The notes under the pieces: generated by a model | Databases searched by the model: none | Seen by the model: only the letters and a program-made list of their open reading frames with translations | What the model was told of the DNA's origin: nothing | Translations under genes and position numbers: made by a program | In this document: positions 62,373-64,000 of the stretch, piece after piece | Numbering within the stretch: the stretch's first letter is position 1 | Layout of the letters: each line of letters begins with the position of its first letter | Assembly: GCF_002300165.1 (NCBI RefSeq) | Contig: NZ_MLCE01000005.1 | Location: 1-64,000 of the forward strand | Direction: 5' to 3' | DNA: 64,000 nucleotides | Origin: Streptomyces sp. Tue6028 | Lineage (GTDB): Bacteria > Actinomycetota > Actinomycetes > Streptomycetales > Streptomycetaceae

Positions 62373-64000
62373 CAGAAGAGGAAGTAACGCTGGGCCATGG
62401 GCAGTTCCGCGGCCGGTGTCGCCTCGACCAGTTCGCCGTCGATGTGCACGGCGAAGCTGTCCGGGTCGATCCGCACCCGCGGTCGCGCGTCGTTCTCGCG
62501 CATGTCCGCCTTGGTCACCGCCCGGGTCGACTCGATGGCGACGAACCGCTTCCCGAGGGAGAGCCGTTCGGGCAGCCCGTCCTCGATGGCGAGCGGTGCG
62601 ACGAAGTTGAACGAGTTGGCGGCCGGTGCCCTCCCGACGGCGCCGTACATCGGCCGGGGCAGGATCGGCTGGGGAGTCGGGATCGACGCGTTGGCGTCGC
62701 CCATCTGCGCGTACGCGATCTGGCCGCCCTTGATGACGAGGTGCGGCTTGACCCCGAAGAAGGCGGGCTCCCACAGCACCAGGTCGGCGAGTTTGCCCGG
62801 CTCGACGGAGCCGACCTCGCGGGCGAGGCCCTGCGCGAGCGCCGGGTTGATCGTGTATTTGGCGACATAGCGACGCACCCGGTGGTTGTCCGCGCGCCCG
62901 TCACCCGACAGGGCGCCGCGCCGCTGCTTCATCACGTGGGCCGTCTGCCAGGTCCGCATGATGACCTCACCGACGCGTCCCATCGCCTGGGAGTCCGAGG
63001 AGATGATCGAGATGGCGCCGAGGTCGTGCAGTATGTCCTCGGCCCCGATCGTCGACGGCCTGATCCGGGACTCGGCGAACGCCAGGTCCTCGGGCACCGC
63101 CGGGTTCAGGTGGTGGCACACCATCAGCATGTCGAGGTGTTCCTCGGCGGTGTTGACGGTGTAGGGCCGGGTGGGGTTGGTGGAGCTGGGCAGCACGTAG
63201 GGCTCGGCGACCACGGTCATGATGTCCGGCGCGTGCCCGCCGCCCGCACCCTCGGTGTGGTACGCGTGGATGCCGCGTCCGCCGATCGCGGCCAGTGTGT
63301 CGCCCACGAAACCGGCCTCGTTGAGGGTGTCCGTGTGGATGGCGACCTGGATGCCCGTGCGGTCCGCGACGGTGAGCGCGGCGTCGATCGCCGCGGGCGT
63401 CGAGCCCCAGTCCTCGTGGATCTTCAGGCCCAGCGCGCCGCCGCGGATCTGCGACAGCATCGCTTCGTGCGAGACGGTGTTGCCCTTGCCCAGCAGGCCG
63501 AAGTTGAGCGGGTACTGCTCCATCGCCTCCAGCATCCGGGCCAGGTGCCAGGGGCCGGGCGTGACGGTGGTCGCCTTGGAGCCCTCGGCGGGCCCCGTGC
63601 CGCCGCCCACGAGCGTGGTGATCCCGGAGGCGAGTGCCTCGTCGGCGATCTGCGGGCAGATCAGATGCACATGCGCGTCGATGGCACCCGCGGTCAGGAT
63701 GCGCCCGTTGCCCGCGATGATCTCGGTCTCGGGGCCGATCACCAGATCGGGGTGGACGCCGTCCATGGTGTCCGGGTTGCCGGCCTTGCCGATGCCGGTG
63801 ATCCGGCCGTCGCGGATGCCGAGGTCGGCCTTGACGATTCCCCAGTGGTCGACGACCACGACACCCGTGATGACGGTGTCGGGCGTGCCGTCCGCGCGCG
63901 TGGCACGCGACTGCCCCATGGACTCGCGGATGACCTTGCCGCCGCCGAACACCGCCTCGTCACCGGCGAGTCCGGGACCGCCGGACCGGTCCTCCTCGAT
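62372..64000 (-). CDS. ureC: Urease alpha subunit UreC (5' end beyond the window)
   Basis: UreC holds the nickel active site that hydrolyses urea to ammonia and carbamate. The nickel-binding [10 protein letters not shown], the carbamylated Lys in [32 protein letters not shown] and the flexible-flap [13 protein letters not shown] are present. The frame is open to position 64000 and reads [20 protein letters not shown] at the window edge, so about 30-40 N-terminal residues are missing. ureA and ureB should lie just outside. The stop overlaps ureF. Confidence 0.96.
   Translation of the reverse strand: MEEDRSGGPGLAGDEAVFGGGKVIRESMGQSRATRADGTPDTVITGVVVVDHWGIVKADLGIRDGRITGIGKAGNPDTMDGVHPDLVIGPETEIIAGNGRILTAGAIDAHVHLICPQIADEALASGITTLVGGGTGPAEGSKATTVTPGPWHLARMLEAMEQYPLNFGLLGKGNTVSHEAMLSQIRGGALGLKIHEDWGSTPAAIDAALTVADRTGIQVAIHTDTLNEAGFVGDTLAAIGGRGIHAYHTEGAGGGHAPDIMTVVAEPYVLPSSTNPTRPYTVNTAEEHLDMLMVCHHLNPAVPEDLAFAESRIRPSTIGAEDILHDLGAISIISSDSQAMGRVGEVIMRTWQTAHVMKQRRGALSGDGRADNHRVRRYVAKYTINPALAQGLAREVGSVEPGKLADLVLWEPAFFGVKPHLVIKGGQIAYAQMGDANASIPTPQPILPRPMYGAVGRAPAANSFNFVAPLAIEDGLPERLSLGKRFVAIESTRAVTKADMRENDARPRVRIDPDSFAVHIDGELVEATPAAELPMAQRYFLF

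Overview
The window is high-GC (about 70-73% by eye) actinobacterial DNA. Dense G/C third positions, GTG and TTG starts, many 4-base start/stop overlaps and the gene content all point to Streptomyces. From memory, the right half (DNA ligase, rppA-P450-cupin, murT-gatD, pfkA, urease) follows the order of the SCO1202-SCO1236 region of S. coelicolor; I could not check this by search. No rRNA, tRNA, CRISPR array, phage or complete insertion sequence was seen.

1-6.7 kb: a small conserved protein, a membrane protein, an MFS exporter interrupted by an in-frame TAG, a large MalT/LAL-type LuxR regulator and an SDR-like protein without the usual catalytic Tyr-x3-Lys. 6.8-21.2 kb: a complete high-affinity (group 1h) [NiFe]-hydrogenase locus. 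It holds small and large subunits, a NifU/Rieske-like protein, three poorly characterised proteins (226, 213 and 506 aa), a maturation protease, a 34-aa membrane peptide and hypA-B-F-C-D-E. A PadR-type regulator lies antisense between the structural and hyp halves. This is the region most likely to hold undescribed biology, because the accessory proteins are tightly coupled to the enzyme and have no certain function.

21.4-29.9 kb: a DUF779 protein, a secreted phosphodiester glycosidase, a small membrane protein, a Tat-exported phosphodiesterase-like protein whose stop codon lies in a MITE-like inverted-repeat element, a quinone oxidoreductase/acyl-CoA dehydrogenase operon, an XRE-cupin regulator, a thioredoxin-reductase-like flavoprotein and a 36-bp tandem repeat. 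29.9-38.6 kb: ATP-dependent DNA ligase with a NUDIX protein, an aldehyde dehydrogenase, a small conserved protein, a TenA/PqqC-like protein, the flaviolin/biflaviolin pigment operon (type III PKS RppA, CYP158A-like P450, cupin) and a further acyl-CoA dehydrogenase facing a TetR regulator.

39.4-49.2 kb: peptide deformylase, the lipid II amidation pair MurT/GatD, phosphofructokinase, a CtaG-like membrane protein, a PASTA-domain lipoprotein beside a Ser/Thr kinase that lacks PASTA domains, and a 52-aa membrane peptide. 49.3-53.4 kb: a LytT-type regulator, a DUF485 subunit, a sodium:solute symporter and a LytS-type sensor kinase in one operon. 53.5-58.1 kb: an Lrp-type regulator, dimethylargininase and ornithine aminotransferase (arginine/ornithine catabolism), an acyltransferase and an NAD-dependent epimerase. 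58.2-64 kb: a secreted tripeptidyl-aminopeptidase-like hydrolase and the urease operon (ureC, cut by the window end, then F, G and D), with an 18-bp minisatellite across the ureG/ureD junction.
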